From NCBI RefSeq assembly GCF_950023065.1, contig NC_088681.1, positions 34,072,836-34,136,835 of the forward strand: DNA of 64,000 bases, written 5' to 3'. The position numbers were made by a program, and so were the translations under genes. Origin of the DNA: Planococcus citri. Lineage: Eukaryota; Arthropoda; Insecta; Hemiptera; Pseudococcidae. Below are positions 48,661 through 61,233 of this stretch, piece by piece. Within the stretch, counting starts at the first letter, position 1, and each line of letters opens with the position of its first letter. The notes under the pieces are model-generated. The model was not told where the DNA came from. It worked only from the letters and a program-made list of their open reading frames with translations, and did not search any database.

Positions 48661-49199
48661 CTATTTTACGCTAAAAAAGTTTTTGAAAATAATACTACGA
48701 GTAAGTGGTACCTAAAATCATTTTTTTATTTGTAACTTTGGGAACCCCTGGACTCCCAAAAAAATTGTCATTTTGGGTTAACTAACCACGGATTCGTATC
48801 TGAGACATTTATTACTATATTTTTAGAGTGGCCAAGTCGAAAACTTGCTGGGGCCAAAAAATGGTCTTATTGCACTCCTCCTTTATCCAAAAATTAGCAA
48901 TTTGTACATTTTTAGCCGCTCAGTAGAACTCTAATGGTCTTGGATTGTAAAAGTAGATCTTGCACATTCATGCACATACAATAAACTTCGTACATAAGCT
49001 CAACTACCTAACAGGTAGTGAACTTCACCTAGCTTATAAGAGCTTCATGATAACTTGGCGATTCACCGCCTCAGTACCTACTTTTCGGTTACAAACAAAT
49101 AGGACAAACACTTATGGAACATAGAACATGTACCTCAATTAATAAAATTCCTTTGATTATTCATTAATTCATTGTTTATTCGTTGAATATCATATGATT

Positions 49200-49530
49200 A
49201 TGAATAATCTACTCTAGTTTATGCAAAACCAGTTAAAGTATTACGAAAGGGATAACACAAGTGTTGTAAAGGAGTGCAAATGCACATCACCGCAGGGAGG
49301 GATCAGCAAACAGATGAGGGAAAGTCCATTAGTGATACTCATGAAGATGAGATTTGAAATATGGACTGACAGTCTTATGCACCATTGCTGCTGGGTGCGA
49401 GTACATCATTAACGGAACATCCTTGGGATCCAGAACCCAGAACTGTTGTATTACGGAAATAGATCACTTACAAAACACAGGAACAGGAAATTACTTAAAC
49501 AGATCTCCAGATCATGTTTGACGTAATCAA
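49200..49530 (+). other. Possible LINE RT crumb
   Basis: The frame at 49221-49412 includes KECKCTSPQGGIS, reminiscent of the GxPQGGxLSP box of LINE reverse transcriptases. The rest does not align to anything I know, so this is weak. Confidence 0.2.
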
Positions 49531-49656
49531 TAGAATAGGTATTAGCCTATGTAGTATTTCCGGATCGCAGATACCTAAACCTATGCTATGCATTGGAAGT
49601 CGTATGGTGACTGGCGTTTGGCAACGCTCTCACAACTCGTTGGTCATGAGAGAACT

Positions 49657-49714
49657 AATTCACCAGATGGCGCTTTTACGTAACTAATCCGCCAGATCGC
49701 GTATTTACGTAACT
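49657..49714 (+). repeat. 29-bp diverged tandem repeat with CTCF-like core
   Basis: Unit 1 (49657-49685) reads AATTCACCAGATGGCGCTTT then TACGTAACT. Unit 2 (49686-49714) reads AATCCGCCAGATCGCGTATT then TACGTAACT. Unit 1 contains CACCAGATGGCGCTT, close to the CTCF core. Confidence 0.7.
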
Positions 49715-51990
49715 AAAATGAGATGCAGCTGAATACAGAACAATTTTCTCTCACATGAGTGACAGAAAATACTGCAATTCCTCCCATTACAGGATTTTGA
49801 CAGCAATAGAGTAGGTCGATGTCGACATAGAATCTGAAATACATACTTTCATTTGGGACTAGGCCATTTTCCCCCAAAACAGTTTGAGTAGCGACAGGAG
49901 CGAAAAAAAAGTTTTTTTTTCTTCAAAAATGCCTCCTCTTTGAGAGCCCACATCTCTCATCAAGGGGCACCTATGGAGCTAAAAAAAATTTCTGAGTAAC
50001 TTTCAACTCAAAATGAAGGTCTCTACTGAATTTGGCTAAAATCCGCCGACTTTCTTGAGGGAATCCACCCTCATACACATGTCAGTTTATCAAAAGTAGA
50101 TATACCTACTATTTTATTTTTGTACCCACGTGTTAAATCAAGCTACCACCATGCTTTAACAATTTTAACATATTTTAACCCTGAACTGTTATATCCTTAT
50201 GATGAATCTTCTCACAAACGTGGTCTCTTTTCCTTCATCAACTTCAACTTTTATCTTCCTGCAGCATCTTAGTTACATGTACGACACAAAGAACTTTTAA
50301 TTGCTATTCAAATTAGCTGGGTACACGTAAGTTAAAACTTATGACTTGTAAATCCACGTCTTCTACATGTACAAGGTATGTGTGCCTGCTTTTAAAATGA
50401 AAATACCATGCGGGTATATTCATCATCTTGCATAAGGTATTTGTACCTACAAACACGCGAGATGATCCAATGTGTTGAAGCCTGGCTGTTGATTTTACGA
50501 CAAATGATACCGCTATACTCGTACACAGCGAAAACGATGCGATATGAAAAACATTAAACTTATATACGAATCAATAGAAGAGAATCGGAGCATTTGACGA
50601 ATTCAACCTTTGATACTAATTAAATTTGACGGCTCGGCGAACATGGTAAACAAACGTGGAGTTAAATTTATTGTAAATGTAATTTATTTTAGGTAATGAA
50701 TGAACTTTCTAATCTCATTAGTCATAAAGCTCGACAACGTACGGAAAGTTGCCTATCCTTTGCGACTTGAATATAATTTCACTTTGAATGTTTACCAAGT
50801 CAACTGTGTTTTCCGTTTGTCGAGAGAATTCCGCAACAAAATGAACTGTACGCGAGTTGCCATCGGCAAATACACCGTAAATAAAAAATACATCCGTTGC
50901 GATTTTTTTCCCCCATCAAATCGTTCACGTCCGTACAATGAGCAACGAGTAGCTTGCTTGAGAAGAACAAGAAAAGGCGAGTAAGGTTTACGAAAAATTG
51001 TACTGCTTAAATTCAATTATTTTTATTGAACTTGTAAAACAACACGGTGGCGAAATTTTGGTACTTCCATTTCGAGCGATTTTTTTCTACTCTCACTTTC
51101 GACGTCGTCGTCGTCGTCGCCGCCGCCGCCGCTGAAACGGTTTCATTCATAAGTTGGTTTGGTCATTATCGTTTATCTTCATTGTACACGTTACATTCTG
51201 GGTAATAACCACGTTGATGTAGTCTTAAAACGAGCAAAAGTTTTCTTCAAGGTTGTTAGATTGAAGTTAAAACGGCCATTATGTCGGATAAAAGTCATTT
51301 CGCTCATGCTAAAACTTGCCAAATAACGTTAACATCAAACGCCAAAACATATGCTAAGAATTAACTCAAATGCTTATGACCCTTCGACATCCTACCCGCT
51401 TCTATCCTAAGTATAAGCTCATCTGTACGCTGCCTGGAACGGATGTTCTCATCGCACAAATCATCTTTTATAATTCGACCATTTTTTTCTCTCTTTTAAT
51501 TCGACGCTCGAAAGACGTAGTTGTGAGATTTGTCAGCTAAAAGTCACCGACTTTGGTATCCGCCGTTTGGTTTATATCAATGTCGATTCTAACGATTTTT
51601 TTTTTCATCAGCCGCCTCCCAGCTTTTACCACCAACCGCAATCGCCTTTTCGATGGCATGTTATCGATAAGAAGGCAAAAAATTACGAATTTTATTTCAA
51701 TTGGCACCCTGGTTCGAATAAATAAAGAATTTGATGATCTAAATTAGCTATTCATATTTTTTCTTTATTGCGGTAATCAAAAACTTGAAAAGTGATGGGG
51801 GTTCTTCGACCATTATCTCATCGTTGGCTTTATTTTTTTATAATACGAGAGCCCTGATGATTCAATTATTATGTAATTTGTGGAAGAATTTAAGAAAAAT
51901 AAGAAGGAAAAAAGGAACCAATAAGCACTAGCCAAAATTATACATAGGCGTTGAAGTTTATTTTTAATCTTTCTGGTACAGTATGATTTG
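49715..51990. other. Intronic stretch, no gene seen
   Basis: The (GTC)n(GCC)n run at 51101-51134 is the main feature. AG|GTAATG after TTTATTTT at about 50692 is a weak acceptor-donor juxtaposition. Overlapping frames at 50700-51016 on both strands lack homology. Confidence 0.5.
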
Positions 51991-52009
51991 AACTTTCACT
52001 AGAAAATTA

Positions 52010-54290
52010 AAAACTTATTGAAGGCTCCAAAAATGATCAAAAATGTGGTGTTAATAAAATTGCCTACTCAGTTTGCCGTAAAAACGATTTTACAGGCATG
52101 CTTTTCAATTTACGTTCTCCTTCTAATTCTCCAGAAATTGTTCTGAAATTATCATTGGAATTTAGAAGAAATAATGAAAAATTATGTCGAACTACCGAAC
52201 ATTTCTCACCTAGGTATACGATTTATAAAAATAATGTTGTAAAAATGATTTAAAAAATATAGGTAATGTAAAAGTCAAAGAAGGAAAAAATCATTGAATT
52301 AACGAAAAGAAAAAAAAATTGCTGTAAAGTACTCTGAAAGTATAGTTTCAAAATATCGCAGAATTTTTTGAAAATTGTATAAAAATCGTTAAAGTTTGAA
52401 ATGACATTAGAACACTTACAAAACAATAAAATCATTTGAAAGGTCCAAAAACTACAGATGAAGTAAATTTCAGTAAAATTCGTCAAAATTTAACTAGGTA
52501 CCTACCTACTCGTATTTGTGTAAAACATAGCGAAAAAAGTGTTTAAAATGGCATAAAATGAAAACACTAAACAAAATATTAAATCATTAAAAAAATCAGT
52601 ACGTTAAAATTTGTCTAAAACATTATTAAAACATAATATGGAAAAAATTGCATTCAAACGCCAAAAAAAACAAAAAAAATTACAATCATTAAAAATTAGG
52701 TAAAAAAATTATTGATGACATTTGGCTTCAGTTTTTGATGAATTTGAATGGTTTTAATTATTTTTGAGTATCTTGAGCCATTTAACTTGTTTTAACGAAG
52801 TTTTCTGCAGTTTTTTTGAAAGTTTCGAACTGTTTGAAATGTTTCTAATAAAATTATTCTGCTTTTTTAACGTTGCAACGACGTACCATGTAATATTATG
52901 CAAATTTTGGTGAAATTTCGTAAGGTTTTGGAGATTTTTAATTATTTAAAATTATGTTTTTGCGTTTTTATACCATTTTAGACCGAAAATTTGATACATT
53001 GAAAACAGTTTCCACTGTCCTGAGTAGTTCTGAAGCGTCCCGACGATTTTTGAAAGTTGAGATCGTCACATAATTTTACACAATGAAGTTGCAGGCGAGC
53101 TAAAATTCACTTAATACCACAATTTCAACTTGTTGAATCGACTGAAGATGATTTCAAAAGCCATTCTGGAGTCTTCAATCATGGCATTTTGAAAATTTCA
53201 AATTTTCAAAAAATGACATAAAAGTCGTCCCAACAACTTTAAAACGTTAGCTGGAGGCTCCAAAATGACTTGAAACCACCTCTAATCGACTCAGAAAGTT
53301 TAAATAAGGGCTTGAAGTATGAAGCTTCAAAATATCAGTTTACCTACTTCCGAAACGTTTGAATGATTGAAACCGAAAGCAATAAGCATAAAGACCAATG
53401 AGTGTTTTAGATGAGTTATTGGGCAAAAACTTGCAATTGTGAGCTTTTTATTCCAGTTTATTCGAAATCAACTAAAAGAAAACTTATTGTTAATTTTTTT
53501 CCAATTCTTCGAATTTATTTTTATTTTATTTTTGAAAATGCACGTATCGTCACGCGAAGAAATTCAATTTTGAAATTAATTTACACGATAGATATTGAAT
53601 CTATAATAAAACATCAAATTTCTCGAGTTTGCCATTTGCAAATTAATGTTTAGTGGAAAATGATATTTCAATTGATTTTCTACGATCTCATATTTCATTT
53701 GAAGAGAAGTCGAGAAACATATTTTGTGGTATGTAATTGCATCGTATTATCAAATTACAATCATACGTATTTATGATGGGTAAGTAGGTAAATATAGTTT
53801 TCGAGCAATTCGAGCTGATGTTTTATATCGATGATTGCACATTATTGATTATATATTTTTTTAAAAGTATTTGGATATTATCTTTCACTTGGCTCTTGGA
53901 GAAAAACTGGAACCTGTTTAAATTTTTAGGGAAATTATAATTCGACGTGGGCAATATAAAACGAGTCATTCTGTATTGCAATCATGGTTAGTATTTATAA
54001 CAAATACTAGAACTGTTCAAACCAATTCTAATCAATTTGGTTTGAGGGGGGGGGGGGGGCGAGTCGAAAACAGTGTATTTATATCTACCAAATTTCTGAT
54101 TTATAGGATAATTTTATAACATTTTTCCCGTACTCTTGGCCCAAATTTTGTCGAAAAATACATTTAATCTTCTGAAATTTACGCTGGTAATGTATTTCAG
54201 CATGTTTTTTCGATTCAGCTTTAGCCGGTTCAAAATTTTTTTCACCAGTCAAGATATCTCTCTTGTAAGAAAACATTCAAGCATCAAGAA
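52010..54290 (+). repeat. Scattered family A modules
   Basis: GAAGGCTCCAAAAATGATCA is at about 52021. GCTGGAGGCTCCAAAATGAC followed by TTGAAACCACCTCTAATCG is at about 53250-53290. GGCCCAAATTTTGTCGAAAA and TGAAATTTACGCTGGTAATG are at about 54139-54195. The short dispersed element (copy 2, 52051-52088) and a 14-G run (54046-54059) lie among them. There is no gene. Confidence 0.6.
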
Positions 54291-54599
54291 TTAGGTAAGT
54301 ACTTTTTTCAGACCGAGTCGTCCACTTTTTCTATTATTGGTGAGAAACGAAAACGATTGAAAAGTCTAAACATCCGTGGCAAATTTAAGACACCAGCACT
54401 CTTTAGGTCGATTAGAGGGAGGAGGCATGATACAATTGATTTTTCAAAACTGTAAAACACGAAAAATCGTATTTTTGTCTTTCGAATTGCTCTACAACGG
54501 ATCAATGCTGAATGTCGGAACAATTTTCCATTTAATTTTGACTGATTTTTATATTTTGTTTTTATTTTTTTGTCCATTTCAACCCTTCTTCATGCCATT

Positions 54600-55030
54600 C
54601 TAAAAATTTAGGTGGATGAGCGGGAATTTTGAGTCAAAGTAATCATCTCTCAAACCTTTTAGTCCAAGAGCTATACCACTGTGATTGGGCCGAAATAACT
54701 GAAAGCTGGAGATGGCCTCGAAAGTTAGTATACATACCCCTATTTGGAAAACATTTGGTCTGCCGATCCGCAGCTGCTGCTTTAAAGCTCAGTGAAAGCT
54801 CGAAAGTTCAAAATTTTTCTGAACTTTCAGCTGAGGAAACTGATGGCTGAAATTGGTGCCTAATTATAGCATTTTTCGCGCTGAATCCGAATGTATCGGT
54901 CTGCCGACCCATAAGTGCCGCCAAAGCCCCGCCAGACTGGGTCAAAAGGGGAGCAAATTTGACAAATTTCATCGAAATGATCGAATTTCGATCGTTTGAG
55001 GCGTTCTCAAAATTCGTAGGGGGGGGGAAT
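54600..55030 (+). repeat. Unnamed repeat with GGTCTGCCGAYCC pair
   Basis: GGTCTGCCGATCCGCAGCTG (about 54758) recurs as GGTCTGCCGACCCATAAGTG (about 54898), followed in each by GCxGCYTTAAAGC or GCCGCCAAAGCC. It is locally GC-richer than its surroundings and ends near a 9-G run (55019-55027). Confidence 0.4.
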
Positions 55031-56219
55031 TATTGTCTAAAATTAATCACTTAAGACTTCTGGGACCATGAAACTGACTTTATGTATGGTTCCACCACCA
55101 ATCTCGGAATTTTGATAGAGCATATACTTATACTGGAACTTCCTTTACTTTACATAATTGAAGGAAAATCAGGCTAATTGAGAGGTTCTCCTGCTATAGT
55201 AAATACGAGTATTTTGCCTTACGATACGCCATAAAAGAATCGAAAACATTCTCGAATGAATGTACCCTGCAGTGGAATACGAATATGTAGATAATTATTT
55301 TTTGACCGCGGATTAGGAGCATCGGCAGCTAAAATTTCAAATCAAACAATACGTACCTAGCTCAAATTTCGTCATTCAAGCTCCGTGAAAGAAAAATTAG
55401 AACAAAAAATAATTTAAAATGAAACGACGAACTGCAGATAACATAAGGTTGCGCTGATAATTCACTGTCTATGGAAAAATACGAACAAAAAGCTCAGTAA
55501 TACATAGTTCGACGTTCGGAGGATTTCTCTAAACTCGAACTATATCTGGTATTCTGTACCATGCTCGTACGAGTACATTTCATTCGGCAAAGAGAGGAGG
55601 AGGAGGAGGTTTTAAAAAAATGCCAAACGTCGTAAACACGCACATGGGCGATTTACTCGTCTCGCAGGCTATTTCGGAAGACAAATAACGCGTCGACCGA
55701 AAGATTAAAACAATCCATAAAACCCGGAGAAGGTTTTAATTTGTAAAATTCGCATTTCACGTTTCGTTAATGAAGCATTAAAATTCCGAGTCGAGTTTAC
55801 ACTAGGGCTGGCTATATGGCTGGAGCATAGTGTATAGGCTTAAATTGCACCGCAGCCGAATTGAGATATTCGAGACGAAAATATTATTTTAAAAAATTTA
55901 TTCGTCGCGAGATGCTTTTCTCTCTGCCTCGTCTCCTTACTCGTCATATCGACGTGATGGAAAAGAGCAGCGTGGTATGTTTTTCGTCGTACAACAAAAC
56001 CAGCGAGATAGTTGGGCAGGCAGGAGTATATCGGGGATGTACAGAATAAGCATAACGACCAAATGAAAAGAAGGAAAAGGCAAGGTACTCGAGATAAATG
56101 GCGTTTTTCATTTCATTTGAGCTGCCTATCTTGCGTATTTTCCGACAAACACATCATATCAAACGCTAACTCAATAAAAACAACGCCACTACGGTCCATT
56201 TACACTATTACAAAAAATT
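55031..56219. other. Intronic stretch leading into a CpG-rich island, no gene seen
   Basis: A (GAG)n run lies at about 55592-55609. Sequence from 55640 becomes richer in CpG (CGTCGTAAACACG, AACGCGTCGACCG). No recognisable exon is present. Confidence 0.45.
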
Positions 56220-56440
56220 TACTACCGAACGGAGAGAGTTCAAGGTTTTGCGCGAATATGTCTCGACCGGCGGTATCGATTCAGTGTTGCCATGTGCTCG
56301 GCCGAGTAGAATTATTAGCACGGCTGCGAACTGGCGCGAGAATATTTCATATCGGGCCAAAACGTCGATTGGCGTTTAGCCGGGCCTAGTTCTTGGCTCA
56401 ATATCGCCCTTGGTACATTTGTAAATAAGCGCGCGAAAAT
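56220..56440. promoter_or_regulatory. CpG-rich island, candidate promoter or enhancer
   Basis: Against an AT-rich background this 220 bp is about half G+C with many CpG, for example TCGACCGGCGGTATCGATTC, GCTCGGCCGAG and AACTGGCGCGAG. The frame crossing it (56012-56389, 125 codons) shows no domain. An intronic CpG-rich block could be a promoter or conserved enhancer. Confidence 0.35.
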
Positions 56441-59400
56441 TAATACCGTCGATCAAAATTAGGTCAGCGGAACGGTGCTCGTTGATTTTTATTTTTAATT
56501 ATCTCGTTTTTTTGTTTTTTTGTTTTTCAAAATCTACCGTTGGTCTGTATAGTTTAATATAATATATTAAAAAAATATCTATATAAAGTCGCCGGATGCT
56601 GGGTAAACGAGAATGAAAAAAATTCCAAAATGAAATTTCATCCAGCTCGTATTACGTACCTCTATAATATAGAATACGACAAAACATCATCGCGTCGAAA
56701 ATTATTCAAATAAAAAGGTACTCTTTACACTTTACCAGTGTTGAATTGCTTTTGATATTCTTCAACCGGATATAATGTTACATTAAGAACTCGTATTTCT
56801 CTATCGACATACAGCATACAACTCGTACAGTAAATAGTAAAAATCTGGGTCACCGTTTAACCCCATTTTGTTGAGCCGGGGGGATGGGGCGAAAACTCGC
56901 TACATTTCGAAATACCAGAGTATCAAACAAGTTGCCAGGGTTTTTACGTGCTTATCTATAGCTTGACGAGGATAATAGTTAGCTTTTTTCCGCAACTTCT
57001 TTCGTCTCTTATACACACTTGCAGAGAATAGCCACACCGAAGTGGTAAAAAAGTTTTTAAATATGGCAGCACGAGAAGGTTTAAAAAACTCATTCATAAC
57101 AAATTTAAGGTATTTTCTTTCCACCAGCGCGATACAGCTCGCTGCCGCGATAATTTATTTAAAATGCTTTTACATTTTGTGAATTCGACTTCGTCGTTTT
57201 TTTTCCTCTCCTTTTCTCTCCTTTCTTTTGTACTTTCATGTACACGTATATCGTAGCCTGAGAGTTTGAAAATATAGCAAAAGTTAAATCCATTTAAAGT
57301 TAATTCAACTTTTCCTTAAGAAAGTTAAAAAATTTCGTATTTTTTATGCGTTCCATTTTTTTTTTTTTTTTGGCTCAATTTTGGCGTTATAATGCGATGA
57401 AAATATCAACGACGACGACGAGCGATTTCGCCAGTTGAATTTTTTAAACGTGAGCAAGTCGCACGCCAATCGATTACTTGTTGAACGTATTCCGTTGCTC
57501 AACGCATATTGTCCCCTTCGGAGTTTGCACAACATTTCCGTATAAAATACACAACGGCAACGCACCGACCTTAACGCCGAACACCCCCCCCCCTAGCGAC
57601 CGGTGTCTTTTAAAGTCCCTCTCACTGTTGTTTCTTGCATGCGTGTAAATGGACCGGACATGATTGGATTATAAGAGGCCTATTCCCTTCAATTTGTAAC
57701 TCGCAGTATTAAATCGTATAATTTTTCCGTTATAATGTATCTTTCGTTAAAATGTCACGTTGTATGGAAGTTTACGGTTGTTGAATTTTTTTCATTTTGG
57801 ATCTTTTTTTTCGGCTTTTTTTCTTTTTTTCCTAAACTCCGGCGCGCAATAAAGTTGTAAATGTTTTTACCTGCACGTGTAGGTACCTGTACCTTTATTT
57901 TGTACATACTGTGTATGGTTTCGAAGCGAAAATTCTTGTTGAAAAAAAAATGAACATGCACGGGTTGCTCTTACGAAATGTGTACCTTGTCAATCTCAAA
58001 GTGTATTGCCCTGCTGCAGGGGGATTGGAGATATGAAATATATCGACTGTGATGTAAATACTTTTTTTTTCTTGAATTATGTACATTACGTAGGTAGGTG
58101 TATACTGTATAGTGTATACCTACTGTATAGTGAGGGTGGATTGTTTTTTTATATCCAGTATTTGTGTTTCCTTCTGTTGAGCTGAAATTTTATTTATTTA
58201 TATACATCGTTTAATGTTACTTGATGTACTCCAAAATTCGTAAAGAATCTAGCCATTTGTCTCTAAAGAAAAAAAGTTTGTTTAATGTGGGATTCGGATT
58301 TAACAACAGCCTACTTGAATTCTTCATCTAACAAGGGAACCTCTCAGTCGTTCAGTTAGTAATTTCGGTCATTTTTATCAAACTAGAGCGTAAGGACTCA
58401 TTGTACCCCCACTCCCCGAAAATTTTTAGCTGACTAAATAAAAAACGAGGCCTCTCAAAACGGTCCTAAAATTGCATAAACTGATGAAAAAACAAGTTAT
58501 CAATTATTATGTCAGACAAACAATCGCATTCAAATTATCTGCAATCATTTTTAGAGGTCTTTTGTCATAATTGGACGTAATAGTATTTTTGGAGGTCCAA
58601 TTTTTTCAAAAATAAAAATTCTCTAACTATCAGAGTACCTATATATACTATTGGGCAGTTACAATTCTGCAAATTTTCTATCTGAACTATATCCCAATTA
58701 CCTGCGTGTTTCGGAAACCACTTTCGACACGAATACAAAAACATGAATTTTTGAGCAAAATGTTTTTAATCTCAAAATATGCAATATGGCAATGTATATT
58801 TTTTGGGGTCCAAATTCCAATTATTTTAGTCATCAAGGCCATCAAAAACTCATCCTTTTGGACTGTGGGTCATCAAAGTCTTCAAAAAGTCATTCTTTTG
58901 GCCAAAAATTGAAAGCAATCATCAAAAATGTATCCAGTATTCTCAAAATTGATTGATGTTTTTTCAAAAATACAGAAAATACCTATTTTAAAATTTTTTG
59001 TCGAATTGACCTCTCAGTCACTGAAAGTTACCATAAATTAGTGAAAAAAGTGGCATAATTGGGAAACATTTTTTAAAAACTGCTTGTAAATTTGTTGAGA
59101 AGCCATTAAAATTATTTAAATTGACTGAAAGTTGATGATATATCATAAAAAATGGAGCAAAATATCGCAAAAAATCTCAGCTGTGAATAAAACTTGTACA
59201 TATAAAATTATGAAAAATTGATCAGATATTGAAATGAAAATTGAAATCTTGAAAAAACTCGTTAAGCATTATAAAAATAGTAAAATTATCATGAAAATCA
59301 CTTGAAAGTTACCAAAAATTGATAGAATTTCAGTGAAAATAGCGTAATCAAATCTAAAATTGTGCAAAATCAAAATCCTGACATGATGCCTGATGGAATT

Positions 59401-61180
59401 TTTTCATTATTTTTCCAGTGATTAGCGCGAAAAATTCTATAAAAATCACTCATCGAAGTTGAGGGAATCAGGGACCTTTTGAATTGACACCTTATAATTA
59501 GGACGAAACCAAACTAGATCTCGCAACCAAAATTTTAAATTCCAAAGTTAATTTTTGGAGAATTTTTGAAAATTAAAAAAATTTAAGAATGTTGTTTTAC
59601 TTCACCCCACCCCACCTACTTCAAAACTTCCAGGTTTAGGTCATTCTGAAGCCTCCGATTAGAATTTTATGTGCCACAGTTCATTTCTTGGCCCATGAAA
59701 ATAAAATTAATGGATTTTGTAGTTATGATGAGGAGGATTAGAAATAGGTGGAAGAAAAGGAGTGGAGGTGTTTGCTTGAAAAATAGACAAATCACTTTAA
59801 AAAATGACGATTTAGTCAATTTTTTTTATTTTTCCAACATTTTTCTGTTCGTTTTCATTTTTCAGTAAATCACTCGATGTTTCGAAAAATGTTGACCCCC
59901 CCTCCCCCCATTTATGCTCATTTTCTACCTCGTGGTATTATAATCAAGCCTCGAAACGTGATTTGGCAATTTTGTTTCATAAAATGGCTTAGACATGTCA
60001 ACTCTATTGAGAGCTTATTTGAGTGACAAACTCGTAAAAGATAGCTCGAGGAAGCTTGTTAGTTTTAAACAACTTTTATTTCTCAGTATACCTAGATGCT
60101 GGTTTCTTCAGCTTTTTATCAGGATTTTGAACTATCGAATATCATTTCCTTACCGTTTATTTCAAAAGACAGATGCAAGGCTGAACTAAAAATTGGATCG
60201 AGACTTGCAAATTTTTTAAGATCCTGAGTTACCTAACCAATTGAGTATTCTAATTTAAAAGAATAAAAATCTGATCAAATTATTGAGCTGGAGAGCTGAA
60301 AAAGTGACCATTTTCTTCCGAATTTGCTAAGACGAAAAAACATGATTTTGATTTTTTTTTTTTTGGAGGTTTGAAGTACCGAGTTGTTACATAAATTTTT
60401 ATTGTATGTAACTCGTTTTCAATTTTTTTCTATTTTTATCATGTTTAAGGAGTTCGTGGAGAGGAAGAGGTTGGAGAGATTGAATCAAAAAAATAAACTT
60501 ACAATTAGAATTATTAAAGTTGTAATTCTTTTTATTTTTTAAATTTTTGTATGGATAAAATAAAAATTAAAAACTCTTGTGCATTTGAAGGGGTTTGATA
60601 TTACATTTTGAAAATTGAATTGTTAAAAAGAAGGACCTTCATTGCAATTTTTCGCATACTGGCTAAAAAAGATTGAACTTTCACAGTGAAAGTTCGATTT
60701 TGAGCCTTTAAAACTTTAATTAATAAATTTTTCATTGGTTCTCTTTGAAACCTCGTAAATAGATTTGCTTGATGTTTAATCAATCTAGAGATATGGATGT
60801 TCAAATTTTGAGATTATTTTCTCAAAAATGGCTGATGCTTGAAAAATAGGTAGTTGTGACTTGATGCAAAATCGTTTAAAATTTCAATGTTTGAGATTCA
60901 TTCGAAAATTTTTAAATTTCGAAACAGAACAATAGACGAACTTCAAGGTCAGATGTGTGGCATTCTCATATTTTTTACTTTTTTCTCATGTCATCCATCT
61001 CTATTTTAGTTTTTCCGAAAGTATCCAACCAGTCCGCCCTATAGTCGATGATTTTTCCATTCCCTACTAAAAAGCCTTAAAATTCAGCAGAAAACTTGTG
61101 GTTGAGTATGGCATGGTAACAGAAAACCGTTCCCGTTCGATGTACGATGTACACAAATTAATTTATTCGAATGAAAACCG
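56441..61180. other. AT-rich intronic stretch, no gene seen
   Basis: There are runs at 57356-57371 (T) and 57584-57593 (10 C). AAGGGAACCTCTCAG at about 58334 resembles the start of family B. Between 58900 and 59400, TGAAAGTTACCATAAATTAG and TGAAAGTTACCAAAAATTGA mark a decayed 280-bp duplication. GAAGCCTCCGATTAGAATTT near 59650 is a family A scrap. Confidence 0.5.
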
Positions 61181-61190
61181 CTATCGAGCA

Positions 61191-61233
61191 ATTTCGTATT
61201 TACGGCAAACTAGTTATGCAATTTTATTAACAT
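61191..61233 (-). repeat. Short dispersed element, copy 3 (inverted)
   Basis: Read on the minus strand it gives GATGTTAATAAAATTGCATA then ACTAGTTTGCCGTAAATAC, about 90% identical to copy 1 at 22257-22300. Confidence 0.65.

Noticed and set aside
56012..56389. Plus-strand frame of 125 codons over the CpG-rich island
   Set aside because: CpG-rich DNA has few stops, so an open frame is expected; no motif supports coding.
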